Shown here in pieces: positions 1-6,385 of a DNA stretch of 34,156 bases (the first letter of the stretch is position 1; the number at the start of each line of letters is the position of its first letter). The translations under genes and the position numbers were made by a program. This DNA is from Paenibacillus pini JCM 16418. GTDB lineage: Bacteria > Bacillota > Bacilli > Paenibacillales > Paenibacillaceae. The notes beneath the pieces were generated by a model, which ran no database searches, was not told the DNA's origin, and saw only the letters and a program-made list of their open reading frames with translations. The stretch covers positions 1 to 34,156 of the forward strand of contig NZ_BAVZ01000026.1 in the NCBI RefSeq assembly GCF_000576305.1, given 5' to 3'.

Positions 1-1011
1 GCCATGTGGGCGGGTGGTCTGCTCGCGCTGGCGCTGCTGCTGCCCGTGCTGGTGGTGGCTACGCATCACCACCAGCCTCCGGAGGCACCGGCGGTTCCCA
101 AGCCGGCGCCCCCACCAATAGCTGCGCCTAATAAAGTGGCGCAGCCCCCGCAAGTGTCCGTCTACCTATCCAAGACGGGACAAGTAGAGACCTTGCCGCT
201 GGAGGATTACGTCACTGGCGTAATCGCGGCAGAGATGCCTGCTAGCTTCGAGCTAGAGGCGCTGAAGGCACAGGCTATTGCAGCAAGAACCTTTATTGCC
301 CGGCGCTTAGTAGATAACGATAAGAGCGGAGTGCCAGAAGCAAGTGCAATGGTGACAGATACGGTAAGACATCAAGCTTATATATCGAAGGCTTCACTTG
401 AGAACTGGAAGGCAAAGGGGAAGTCGGCGCAGCTTGCGAAGCTGAAGCGAGCGGTGCTAGAGACGAAGAATATTATTTTGACCTATAAAGGGAAACCAAT
501 CACAGCCTCATTTTTTTCAACTAGCAACGGTTATACTGAAAACTCAGAAGACTATTGGAATGTAAAAGTTCCTTATTTACGCAGCGTAGCGAGTCCATGG
601 GATCAGAAGATTGCACCGGGATTCAAAAAAAGTGTGACCATTAGCCGTACTTCACTACTTAAGAAGCTAGGGCTCAATGATCAGAGCATGCCAACTCTTG
701 CAACGGGGAAGTCTTTCATTCAGGTATTGTCTTCAACTGTGGGTCACCGTATCGATCAGGTTTCCGTAGGCGGAACTATTTTTACAGGACGTGAAATTCG
801 AGAGAAACTTGGACTTCGCTCTAGTGAATTTAGCTGGGAGGCAAAAGGTGATGATATCATTCTGACTACTTATGGTTATGGTCATGGTGTTGGAATGAGT
901 CAGTGGGGTGCGGACGGGATGGCTAAAGAGGGTTATACTGCGACTCAAATTCTTAAACACTACTATACAGGGATTGAGTTTCAACAAGCTTCAAAGCTTT
1001 TAAAGAAATAG
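1..1011 (+). CDS. spoIID: Stage II sporulation protein D (5' end probably cut by window edge)
   Basis: SpoIID is a membrane-anchored lytic transglycosylase that works with SpoIIM and SpoIIP to remodel peptidoglycan during engulfment of the forespore. The product has an N-terminal hydrophobic segment (about residues 3-18), a Pro-rich linker, then the SpoIID domain. Visible hallmarks are the AAEMPASFE stretch holding the family's catalytic Glu, ALKAQAIAARTF just after it, STSNGYTE in the middle and GYGHGVGMSQWGA near the C-terminus. The first ATG is at 4, but the frame is open to the left edge and the hydrophobic segment lacks the basic residues expected before a signal anchor, so the true start probably lies upstream. 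About 335 residues are present, close to the 343 of B. subtilis. The first ~330 bases are clearly more GC-rich than the rest. spoIIQ follows after 97 bases, the other half of the engulfment machinery. Confidence 0.93.
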   Translation, partial: AMWAGGLLALALLLPVLVVATHHHQPPEAPAVPKPAPPPIAAPNKVAQPPQVSVYLSKTGQVETLPLEDYVTGVIAAEMPASFELEALKAQAIAARTFIARRLVDNDKSGVPEASAMVTDTVRHQAYISKASLENWKAKGKSAQLAKLKRAVLETKNIILTYKGKPITASFFSTSNGYTENSEDYWNVKVPYLRSVASPWDQKIAPGFKKSVTISRTSLLKKLGLNDQSMPTLATGKSFIQVLSSTVGHRIDQVSVGGTIFTGREIREKLGLRSSEFSWEAKGDDIILTTYGYGHGVGMSQWGADGMAKEGYTATQILKHYYTGIEFQQASKLLKK

Positions 1012-1059
1012 CCAAAATACTGATTCTGTAAATATTTTAAAAAATAATATAAGAGATAC

Positions 1060-1088
1060 GTATAAAAGAGTCTACCTCGGTAACAATG
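1060..1088 (+). promoter_or_regulatory. Sigma-F-type promoter of spoIIQ
   Basis: GTATA (1060-1064) and GGTAACAATG (1079-1088) are separated by 14 bases and fit the forespore sigma-F pattern (GywTA, about 15 bases, GGnnAnAnT). spoIIQ of B. subtilis is sigma-F dependent, so site and gene agree. The predicted transcript start falls at the ribosome site GAGGTG (1095-1100), giving an almost leaderless message. Confidence 0.6.
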
Positions 1089-1108
1089 ATTACTGAGGTG
1101 ATAACCAT

Positions 1109-1831
1109 ATGAATGATCAAAACAAAAGTAATCAACCCCATGGAGAAGCTCCTAAAAAAGGATTAGGAGAACCGGTGAATCCACCGTCTGCATGGAAAAG
1201 GCTGTTGTCCAAACGGTGGGTATACCCGGCAGTTTACGTAGCCACAGCAGCAATTATACTAACTTTAGTGTGGGTCTACCAGGACACCAGTCAGAAGAAA
1301 CTAGCAGACCCTACTAATGCAATCAGCGGTGTAAGCACTGAGGTTAGTAAAGATGGTAAGGATGAAAAAGCTGTTGAAGTGATTGCAAATGCGGAAAGCT
1401 TGGCATGGCCAGTAGCTGTAGCGAAGGATGTAAAAATCGTCAAACCTTATTTTGACGAAAAGGCAACTGAAGAACAAAACTTGGCTGCAATGGTACAGTA
1501 CAACGATACCTTACAGCCAAACGTAGGTGTGGATTTAGCCCGTGAGGACAATCAAACATTTGAGGTTAAAGCTGCATTGAGTGGTAAAGTAAGTCGTGTG
1601 GAGAATACACCACTTACGGGTACTGTTGTGGTAATCAACCATGCGAATAACATGAAGACGGTGTATCAGAGCTTAACGGATGCCAAAGTAAAACTTGGGG
1701 ATGAAGTGAAGCAAGGCGATACACTGGCGAGCGCAGGACGTAATGAAATAGAGAAAGATCTCGGAAACCATGTACACTTTGAAGTGTATGAAAAGGATGT
1801 ATTGGTCAATCCAGAGAAGCTGCTTCCTTAA
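1109..1831 (+). CDS. spoIIQ: SpoIIQ, forespore LytM-domain protein of the engulfment/feeding-tube complex
   Basis: SpoIIQ sits in the forespore membrane and binds mother-cell SpoIIIAH across the intermembrane space, forming the channel that keeps the forespore active. The product has 240 residues: a basic cytoplasmic N-terminus, one membrane segment (about residues 43-60, PAVYVATAAIILTLVWVY), a linker, and an M23/LytM domain from about residue 135. The second zinc motif is kept as HVH (residues 221-223) and the Asp of the first motif is kept (D142), but the first zinc His is Asn (N138 in NVGVD). The domain is therefore probably not an active endopeptidase, as is also the case for B. subtilis SpoIIQ. 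The start is set by GAGGTG eight bases upstream. A sigma-F-type promoter precedes it and a terminator follows. Confidence 0.9.
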   Translation: MNDQNKSNQPHGEAPKKGLGEPVNPPSAWKRLLSKRWVYPAVYVATAAIILTLVWVYQDTSQKKLADPTNAISGVSTEVSKDGKDEKAVEVIANAESLAWPVAVAKDVKIVKPYFDEKATEEQNLAAMVQYNDTLQPNVGVDLAREDNQTFEVKAALSGKVSRVENTPLTGTVVVINHANNMKTVYQSLTDAKVKLGDEVKQGDTLASAGRNEIEKDLGNHVHFEVYEKDVLVNPEKLLP

Positions 1832-1850
1832 CAATACAATATTCAAGCTT

Positions 1851-1877
1851 AAAGGCAGGGAGTTCCCTGCCTTTTTT
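1851..1877 (+). terminator. Rho-independent terminator after spoIIQ
   Basis: AAAGGCAGGG (1851-1860), loop AGTT, and CCCTGCC running into TTTTTT form a perfect GC-rich hairpin with a T tract, 20 bases after the spoIIQ stop. Confidence 0.9.
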
Positions 1878-2024
1878 GTGTTCATGTGAAGGAATAAGTT
1901 TAGGTAACCATTTTTGTAAATAAACCACAAGAAAACCGCGTCTTATAAAGATGGTGAAGTCATTTCCACAGGGCTGCCTATAAAATAAATGGGCCTTGCG
2001 GAGCTTGTCAGGTTTGGAAAGCGC

Positions 2025-2052
2025 GAATATATAGGCACGCCCCTCATATAAT
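2025..2052 (+). promoter_or_regulatory. Sigma-E-type promoter of spoIIID
   Basis: GAATATA (2025-2031) and CATATAAT (2045-2052), 13 bases apart, resemble the mother-cell sigma-E consensus (ATA-type -35, CATACAAT -10). spoIIID belongs to the sigma-E regulon in B. subtilis. The -10 also resembles a sigma-A box, so the assignment rests partly on the gene it serves. Confidence 0.5.
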
Positions 2053-2085
2053 GTACCAAACTATCCACAGTAGGGAGGCGGGAGC

Positions 2086-2373
2086 GTGCACGATTACATC
2101 AAAGAACGGACCATTAAAATAGGACGTTGTATCGTGGAGACGAGACACACGGTCCGGACTATAGCCAAGGAATTTGGCGTATCGAAGAGCACGGTGCACA
2201 AGGATTTAACCGAACGTTTACCGGAAATCAATCCTGATCTGGCTGACCAGGTCAAGCACATTCTCGAATACCACAAATCCATCCGTCATCTACGGGGAGG
2301 CGAAGCCACCAAAATTAAGTATAAAAAAACGACAGGTAAGAAGCGAGAGGCCGTTACATCGGCGAAGTCTTAA
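2086..2373 (+). CDS. spoIIID: SpoIIID, mother-cell sporulation transcription regulator
   Basis: SpoIIID is a small DNA-binding protein that represses early and activates late mother-cell genes in the sigma-E to sigma-K cascade. The 95-residue product starts at GTG 2086, behind GGGAGGCGGGA. The helix-turn-helix is clear: TVRTIAKEFGVSKSTVHKDL (about residues 22-41). A basic C-terminal region follows (HKSIRHLRGG then a Lys-rich tail), corresponding to the second DNA-contacting region of the family. The length matches the B. subtilis protein (93 residues). It lies directly upstream of mbl, an order shared with B. subtilis. Confidence 0.93.
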   Translation: MHDYIKERTIKIGRCIVETRHTVRTIAKEFGVSKSTVHKDLTERLPEINPDLADQVKHILEYHKSIRHLRGGEATKIKYKKTTGKKREAVTSAKS

Positions 2374-2517
2374 ATTAAAGAAGTAGAACACAGGTGCCCC
2401 ATTGAATCCGTCCCCTGAAGTATGCTATGTTAAAAGATGGTATTAGGTCGAAATTTGTGATCCCGACTTCCTAAAATAACTTCATTATGCGATTTCCTGT
2501 CGAAATAGGACGAAAGA

Positions 2518-2547
2518 TTGATTACAGGGACTAATTTACCATAAAAT
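2518..2547 (+). promoter_or_regulatory. Possible sigma-A promoter of mbl
   Basis: TTGATT (2518-2523) and TAAAAT (2542-2547) are 18 bases apart, ending about 25 bases before the mbl start. A second candidate lies further up: TTGAAT (2402-2407) with an extended TGCTATGTT (2423-2431). Which one is used cannot be told from sequence. Confidence 0.3.
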
Positions 2548-2571
2548 GACACTTTGGGGGCTCTTCTCATG

Positions 2572-3570
2572 ATGTTTAGCAAGGATATTGGAATTGATCT
2601 TGGCACGGCGAATGTGCTTATTCACGTAAAAGGGAGAGGAGTTGTATTAAACGAACCTTCCGTAGTGACAATTGAAAGTGATACCAAAAGGGTCCTTGCT
2701 GTCGGGGAAGAAGCACGCAGAATGATTGGCCGTACTCCGGGCAATATCGTAGCGATTCGTCCGCTGCGCGACGGAGTCATTGCAGATTTCGAAATTACCG
2801 AAGCAATGCTTAAATATTTCATTAACCGTGTGGGAGGCCGCACTTGGAGCAGCCGCCCACGCATTCTGATTTGTGCACCAACCAATATTACGTCCGTTGA
2901 GCAGAAGGCGATTCGCGAAGCTGCTGAGCGATGCGGGGCGAAGGAAGTTTTCCTTGAGGAAGAACCTAAAGCCGCAGCGATTGGTGCGGGTATGGATATT
3001 TTCCAGCCTAGTGGTAACATGGTTGTAGATATTGGCGGTGGGACGACGGATGTTGCAGTTCTTTCTATGGGCGATGTCGTTACTTCTGCATCGATTAAAA
3101 TGGCTGGCGATAAATTTGATGAATCCATCGTCAGATATATCAAAAATAAGTACAAGCTTCTCATTGGTGAACGTACATCTGAAGATATAAAGATTAAGAT
3201 AGGCACTGTACGTCCTGGAGGTCGTCAGGATGAAATGGACATTCGAGGACGTGATATGGTTAGTGGGTTACCGCTGACCGTAACGATCTCTTCTAATGAG
3301 GTTCAAGAAGCATTATGGGAGGCAGTATCTTCTATTGTGACTGCTGCGAAATCGGTGCTTGAGCAGACTCCTCCAGAATTATCGGCGGATATTATTGACC
3401 GCGGCGTTATTTTAACAGGTGGAGGAGCTCTGCTGAACGGATTGGACGAGCTGCTCTCTGAGGAGCTACGTGTTCCTGTATTGGTGGCAGAAGATCCAAT
3501 GCACTGCGTAGTCAAAGGAACTGGAATTATGCTGGATAATTTAGATAAAGTGGTTAAGAAAAACTTCTAA
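2572..3570 (+). CDS. mbl: Mbl, MreB-family actin-like cell-shape protein
   Basis: Mbl forms membrane-associated filaments that steer the lateral-wall synthesis machinery in rod-shaped cells. The actin-fold nucleotide motifs are present: phosphate-1 GIDLGTANV at the N-terminus, the connecting motif with EEEPKAAAIGAG, phosphate-2 VVDIGGGTTDVAV, and the adenosine motif ILTGGGALLNGLD near the C-terminus. The 332-residue length matches B. subtilis Mbl (333). I chose the second of two adjacent ATGs (2569, 2572) because B. subtilis Mbl starts with the same kind of MF-x-x-DIGIDLG sequence; GGGGG at 2556-2560 serves both. Position after spoIIID and before flhO-flhP supports Mbl rather than MreB or MreBH. 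A sigma-D-type promoter for the flagellar genes overlaps the end of the gene. Confidence 0.93.
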   Translation: MFSKDIGIDLGTANVLIHVKGRGVVLNEPSVVTIESDTKRVLAVGEEARRMIGRTPGNIVAIRPLRDGVIADFEITEAMLKYFINRVGGRTWSSRPRILICAPTNITSVEQKAIREAAERCGAKEVFLEEEPKAAAIGAGMDIFQPSGNMVVDIGGGTTDVAVLSMGDVVTSASIKMAGDKFDESIVRYIKNKYKLLIGERTSEDIKIKIGTVRPGGRQDEMDIRGRDMVSGLPLTVTISSNEVQEALWEAVSSIVTAAKSVLEQTPPELSADIIDRGVILTGGGALLNGLDELLSEELRVPVLVAEDPMHCVVKGTGIMLDNLDKVVKKNF

Positions 3571-3581
3571 CCCGCCGATAT
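3555..3581 (+). promoter_or_regulatory. Sigma-D (motility) promoter of flhO-flhP
   Basis: A perfect sigma-D -10, GCCGATAT (3574-3581), lies 15 bases after TAAG (3555-3558), one mismatch from the TAAA -35. It sits across the mbl stop codon and gives flhO a leader of about 70 bases, so the rod genes can be expressed with the flagellar regulon separately from mbl. Confidence 0.7.
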
Positions 3582-3658
3582 AATGAATAATAAGTGCTTG
3601 CTGGATGTGCAGGTGCATTGATGATAGATGATATAGATCGGGAAGGGGACACGTCTTC

Positions 3659-4543
3659 ATGATAAGAGGACTTTATACCGCAGCAGCTGGGATGATTACA
3701 CAGCAGCGTCGCCATGATACAGCTACGCAGAACCTTGCAAACATTAATACACCTGGATACAAACAGGTTACTAGTGTGCAGCGTTCGTTTCCAGAGGTGC
3801 TCGTTTCAATGGTCGGTGGTCAAACAGACAATCCGAACCGTGAGCTAGGGAAACTGAATACTGGGGTGATTGCGGAAGAGAGTATGGCGATGTATAAGCA
3901 GGGTATCATCACACAGAGTGACAGTCCTTCCGATTTCGCGCTTGTATCGGATATAGCTGTTAAAGACCCGACTACGGGAAATGATATTGTGTTCGACGAA
4001 GCAGGTAAGAGCATAAGTGCCGATGGCGAAGTAACATATAAACCGGAAGCTTTTTTCAAGGTTATGGATTCACAAGGTCAGTTTCGTTACACAAAGGATG
4101 GAAGCTTTAAGGTAAGCAAAGATGGACATTTGCTAACTTCTACGGGATATCAAGTATTGGATAGTAATAATAAGCCAATTATAATAAAGGATTCCGCCGC
4201 TGGCTTTCAAGTGGATGATCAGGGGAATATCGTATCTCCTTCGAATGGAAAACCAGTTCCGGATAAGCTGAATATTGCTGTTATCCAACAGCCTTTTCAA
4301 ATGGTTCGTGAAGGTAATGGTGTATTCCGAATTGATGATACAGAGGCGGCCGGCGTTCGTACTTTAGCTGAAGGTGAACAGGTTAAGCTTCGTCAAGGAT
4401 ACGTAGAGAGTTCTAATGTAAATTCTAGTGAAGCTATTATTGATATGAATACGGCGGTTCGTGCTTATGAAGCCAATCAGAAGATCGTTCAGTTTTATGA
4501 TCGGAGCCTTGATAAGGCAGTAAACGAAGTAGGAAGAGTGTAA
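3659..4543 (+). CDS. flhO: FlhO, flagellar rod/hook-basal body protein (FlgF/FlgG family)
   Basis: FlhO is a distal-rod type subunit of the flagellar axial structure. The 294-residue product has the family's N-terminal coiled region (MIRGLYTAAAGM, then QNLANINTPGYK) and the C-terminal helix (QGYVESSNVNSSEAIIDM, then a helix ending KAVNEVGRV). The central part resembles the FlgF/FlgG variable domain, with GYQVLDSNNKPI and a segment starting GNGVFRIDD. It is slightly longer than B. subtilis FlhO (about 270). The ATG at 3659 follows GGAAGGGG (3641-3648). flhP starts 21 bases after its stop, so the pair is an operon, as in B. subtilis, where both genes also adjoin mbl. Confidence 0.88.
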   Translation: MIRGLYTAAAGMITQQRRHDTATQNLANINTPGYKQVTSVQRSFPEVLVSMVGGQTDNPNRELGKLNTGVIAEESMAMYKQGIITQSDSPSDFALVSDIAVKDPTTGNDIVFDEAGKSISADGEVTYKPEAFFKVMDSQGQFRYTKDGSFKVSKDGHLLTSTGYQVLDSNNKPIIIKDSAAGFQVDDQGNIVSPSNGKPVPDKLNIAVIQQPFQMVREGNGVFRIDDTEAAGVRTLAEGEQVKLRQGYVESSNVNSSEAIIDMNTAVRAYEANQKIVQFYDRSLDKAVNEVGRV

Positions 4544-4564
4544 AGCTTGTGAAGGAGGCTGACT

Positions 4565-5377
4565 ATGAATAATTCCATGATCAGTGCGATGGTATCCATG
4601 AATTCGATGCAGCAGAGGTTGGATATGATTGCAGATAATATGGCTAATCTGGATACAACAGGTTATAAGCGTAAAGAAAGCAATTTTGATGAAGTACTGA
4701 CGAATGTACAGAATCAGCCAGAGGGGTTCAAGCAGAAAGGCCGGGCTACTGGCCTTGGATTTACAACGGGCTTCGGTATGCAAATGGCTTCCATTACGAG
4801 TAATATGGAGCAAGGCTCCTTGAAGCAGACGGGTAATCCAACGGATCTTGCTATGCAAGGAAATGGTTTATTTGCGGTAAGAGCGAACGGAACAACAGCT
4901 TACACTCGCGAAGGTGCATTTACATTTGTTCCTGATAAAGCTAACCCGGGAAATATGATTCTTACCAATAATCAGGGATATCCAGTTTTAGACTCTAATG
5001 ATCAAACCATTTCGGTTTCCAATAAAGCCAAAGTCGCTATCGATAATAAAGGTAGAGTGCATGTTGAGAGTGGCGGTGATACTGGGATTGTGGCTACGCT
5101 TCAAGTTGTCGAACCAGTACGTCCAGAAGGACTTCAACAAATCGATGGTAATTTGTTTGTCGTTGGAGATAACGCTCAAGGGGTACTGCAAGGTAAATCA
5201 ATTGATCGAATGGATACAGATAGAGGTATTCAGTCAGGGTATCTAGAGCAATCTAATGTGGATTATGCCACGGAGATAACGGATATGATGCAGGTACAGC
5301 GGGCTTATCAGTTGGCTTCACGGGCATTAACTTCGAGTGACACCATGATGAATCTGGCCAACAATATCCGAGGATAG
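4565..5377 (+). CDS. flhP: FlhP, flagellar rod/hook-basal body protein (FlgG family)
   Basis: This is the second rod protein of the flhO-flhP pair, related to FlgG. In 270 residues it has the N-terminal family signature (SMNSMQQRLDMIADNMANLD, TTGYKR), the central signature (GNPTDLAMQGNGLFAV, YTREGAFTF, GYPVLDSN), and the C-terminal polymerisation helix (GYLEQSNVDYATEITDMM, ending MMNLANNIRG). The ATG follows GAAGGAGG by a normal distance. The next gene begins 12 bases after its stop, so the small membrane protein is probably co-transcribed. Confidence 0.88.
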   Translation: MNNSMISAMVSMNSMQQRLDMIADNMANLDTTGYKRKESNFDEVLTNVQNQPEGFKQKGRATGLGFTTGFGMQMASITSNMEQGSLKQTGNPTDLAMQGNGLFAVRANGTTAYTREGAFTFVPDKANPGNMILTNNQGYPVLDSNDQTISVSNKAKVAIDNKGRVHVESGGDTGIVATLQVVEPVRPEGLQQIDGNLFVVGDNAQGVLQGKSIDRMDTDRGIQSGYLEQSNVDYATEITDMMQVQRAYQLASRALTSSDTMMNLANNIRG

Positions 5378-5389
5378 GTGGACATGGTC

Positions 5390-5626
5390 ATGAATGAGAC
5401 GAACCAAACAGCGGATAAGCGGGATAAGAAGCCCGTGGATAAACCGGTGAGGCGTAAGACAGCTCAGTGGAGAATTGTAGTCCGCTGGATGATTCCGTTA
5501 TTTCTGATTATAGCCCTGATTGGCGGAATGATTGTCGGTTATGTCGTACTTGGGAAGCAGAGCTTCTCGGAAGTATTCGAGTGGAAAACATGGAAGCATG
5601 TATTTGACCTTGTTTTTGCCCCCTGA
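5390..5626 (+). CDS. Small single-pass membrane protein, EpuA-like
   Basis: The 78-residue product has a highly charged Lys/Arg/Asp-rich cytoplasmic N-terminus, a WRIVVRWM junction, one membrane helix (about residues 32-52, IPLFLIIALIGGMIVGYVVLG) and a short outside tail ending WKHVFDLVFAP. This layout fits the short EpuA-type family, often labelled 'DNA-directed RNA polymerase subunit beta' in Bacillales although nothing in it suggests a polymerase role. I chose ATG 5390 because AGGTGG (5376-5381) lies eight bases upstream; GTG 5378 and ATG 5384 are in frame but overlap that site. It ends the flhO-flhP unit before a terminator. The function is unknown. Confidence 0.68.
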   Translation: MNETNQTADKRDKKPVDKPVRRKTAQWRIVVRWMIPLFLIIALIGGMIVGYVVLGKQSFSEVFEWKTWKHVFDLVFAP

Positions 5627-5655
5627 TCAGGTTACAGATAAGCAGTACCTACAGA

Positions 5656-5687
5656 AGACTCCTGGAAACAGGAGTTTTCTTTTTTTC
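5656..5687 (+). terminator. Terminator after the flhO-flhP unit
   Basis: ACTCCTG (5658-5664), loop GAAA, CAGGAGT (5669-5675), then a T-rich tract to 5687 form a clear intrinsic terminator. Confidence 0.85.
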
Positions 5688-5696
5688 ACTGGAAAA

Positions 5697-5872
5697 TGTA
5701 TAATGATGGGGGACTTCTTTATGCAATCAAGGGCTCTCCCCCATACCATATTGAAGGATATGGCATTAACGGAGAGAAGCCCCTATCTGAACCTTCACGC
5801 CCTGCAGAGGTGAAGGATATGAAACATTTTAGCCGAAAATTCGCAGTTTTATGCATGATAACTATTGGGTAA
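5697..5872 (+). other. Foldable intergenic stretch upstream of fabZ (unassigned)
   Basis: A TATAAT box (5699-5704) is followed by several perfect inverted repeats. ATGGGGGA (5706-5713) pairs with TCCCCCAT (5737-5744). GGGCTCTC (5731-5738) can instead pair with GAGAG-aa-GCCC (5772-5782), enclosing CCATAT/ATATGG (5746-5751, 5758-5763). CCTTCAC (5792-5798) pairs with GTGAAGG (5810-5816). The first two stems share bases and exclude each other. A 30-codon reading frame (ATG 5721, stop ending 5813, GGGGG seven bases upstream) covers the same ground. It may be a leader RNA, a small RNA or a small peptide gene; I match it to no known class. Confidence 0.3.
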
Positions 5873-5905
5873 GAGAATAGACAACTTGAAGGGAGTTTTA
5901 ATGAA

Positions 5906-6337
5906 GTGCTAAATGTAAATGAAATTCAGGAGATTATACCTCATCGTCCACCGTTTTTACTAGTGGATAAGATTGTAGAATTGGAAATTGGCAAGCGTGC
6001 TGTTGGACTTAAGAATGTTACGATTAACGAACCATTTTTCATAGGCCATTTTCCAGGGTATCCAGTTATGCCTGGTGTTCTGATTACTGAAGCATTAGCT
6101 CAAGTTGGAGCGGTTGCTTTACTACAGGTAGAGAGTAACCGTGGGAAAATTGGATTTTTAGCCGGACTCGATAATTTCCGTTTCCGTGGTCAAGTCGTGC
6201 CTGGAGATACTTTGATGCTCGAAGTTGAGATCACTCGAATGAAAGGGAGCATCGGTAAAGGTCACGCCATTGCGAAAGTAGATGATAAAATAGTGGCCGA
6301 AGGGGATATTATGTTTGCCTTGTCCGATCCATCTTAA
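5906..6337 (+). CDS. fabZ: FabZ, beta-hydroxyacyl-ACP dehydratase
   Basis: FabZ removes water from 3-hydroxyacyl-ACP in each elongation round of cytosolic type II fatty-acid synthesis. The 143-residue product is a single hot-dog fold with the family features: HRPPFLLVD at the N-terminus, GHFPGYPVMPG with the catalytic His (H48), and VLITEALAQ with the catalytic Glu (E62). Length equals the family norm (about 140-150). The start is GTG 5906 behind AAGGGAG (5889-5895); an ATG at 5901 is out of frame and stops at once. fabZ also lies near flhP and mbl in B. subtilis. pgcA follows after 48 bases without a terminator, so read-through is likely. Confidence 0.95.
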   Translation: MLNVNEIQEIIPHRPPFLLVDKIVELEIGKRAVGLKNVTINEPFFIGHFPGYPVMPGVLITEALAQVGAVALLQVESNRGKIGFLAGLDNFRFRGQVVPGDTLMLEVEITRMKGSIGKGHAIAKVDDKIVAEGDIMFALSDPS

Positions 6338-6385
6338 GTAATTCAATTTATTCATTAATTCGTATAGAAGGAAGGAAGAAGCAAA

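Noticed and set aside
2622..3206. A 194-codon frame on the minus strand opposite mbl.
   Set aside because: It is antisense to a highly conserved gene, with no ribosome site and no recognisable motif. The other long minus-strand frames opposite genes were left out for the same reason.
5532..5813. A 93-codon frame overlapping the EpuA-like gene and running into the fabZ upstream region.
   Set aside because: Its first half is out of frame with a well-supported gene and passes straight through the terminator at 5656-5687. Only the 30-codon tail from 5721 has a ribosome-like site, noted as a possibility.
5819..5872. A 17-codon frame beginning MKHFSRK upstream of fabZ.
   Set aside because: The ribosome-like sequence is only one or two bases from the ATG and the product is too short to judge.
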